Shown here: piece after piece, positions 29,886 to 29,953 of the stretch
How the letters are laid out: each line of letters starts with the position of its first letter
Numbering within the stretch: the stretch's first letter is position 1
Assembly (NCBI GenBank): GCA_035495555.1
Contig: DATJFQ010000100.1
Span: 1-29,953 of the forward strand
DNA: 29,953 bases
Reading direction: 5' to 3'
From: DATJFQ01 sp035495555
GTDB taxonomy: Bacteria; Acidobacteriota; Vicinamibacteria; Vicinamibacterales; 2-12-FULL-66-21
The notes under the pieces: model-generated
The model's input: the letters and a program-made list of their open reading frames with translations, nothing else
Databases searched by the model: none
Told to the model about the DNA's origin: nothing
Translations under genes and position numbers: made by a program

Positions 29886-29953
29886 TGGTCGGGGCGACTG
29901 GATTCGAACCAGCGACCCCCTGCGCCCAAGGCAGGTGCGCTACCAGGCTGCGC
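29886..29953 (-). tRNA. tRNA-Pro (anticodon TGG), 5' end outside window
   Basis: Read on the minus strand from the window edge: D-arm GCGCAGCCTGGTAGCGC, anticodon arm CCTGC-CTTGGGC-GCAGG with anticodon TGG (decodes CCA and wobble proline codons), a variable loop, the T-arm with GATTCGAATC, the acceptor 3' strand CGCCCCG, discriminator A and an encoded CCA (29888-29886). About nine bases, the acceptor 5' strand and positions 8-9, lie beyond 29953. The sequence is a textbook bacterial tRNA-Pro. Confidence 0.95.

Overview
The window is a dense, GC-rich bacterial chromosome segment. Genes are packed end to end with 1-11 bp overlaps, and GTG or TTG starts are frequent. The gene content (yicC-gmk-rpoZ-coaBC-uracil-DNA glycosylase-priA, HU plus a site-2-type protease, an MsbA-type exporter, a lipoprotein) suggests a Gram-negative outside the well-studied Proteobacteria. 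My best guess is an Acidobacteriota member of the Vicinamibacteria type. That is an inference from gene order, the short omega subunit and the intergenic repeats; no marker gene proves it.

Layout. (1) 1-6773 and on to 7351, plus strand: a truncated acyl-CoA dehydrogenase, class II fructose-1,6-bisphosphatase (glpX), an MFS transporter, a repeat-filled gap, then tsaC-hflX, a TPR/SLH lipoprotein and a CDP-alcohol phosphatidyltransferase in one overlapping string. (2) 7466-15280, minus strand: a surface-polysaccharide locus with UDP-glucuronate decarboxylase, a polyprenyl-phosphate sugar transferase, four GT4-type glycosyltransferases and one GT2. (3) 15459-25653, plus strand: ugd-galE-msbA running without a gap into yicC-gmk-rpoZ-coaBC-udg-priA. 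(4) 25677-26912, minus strand: HU followed by an M50 protease. (5) 26995-28347, plus strand: der. (6) 28348-29953: a decayed region with gene remnants, a complete IS481-type element and the 3' part of a tRNA-Pro.

How the genes work together. ugd makes UDP-glucuronate, the decarboxylase turns it into UDP-xylose, and galE supplies a 4-epimerised sugar nucleotide. The sugar transferase primes a lipid carrier, five glycosyltransferases extend it, and the MsbA-type exporter could flip the product. No Wzx or Wzy gene is visible here.

The main unexplained signal is a family of 7-bp (sometimes 8-bp) tandem arrays built on TTG/CAA. They usually come as inverted pairs that could form long imperfect hairpins. 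They sit in several gaps (759-831, 14058-14154, 23121-23209, 28358-28421 with 28714-28741, with related arrays at 3276-3323 and near 8400). Other oddities are a 59-bp tandem repeat, two copies of a perfect palindrome inside the priA coding sequence read in two frames, and an IS481 copy next to a tRNA with no target duplication. I see no CRISPR array, prophage or clearly new multi-gene system.
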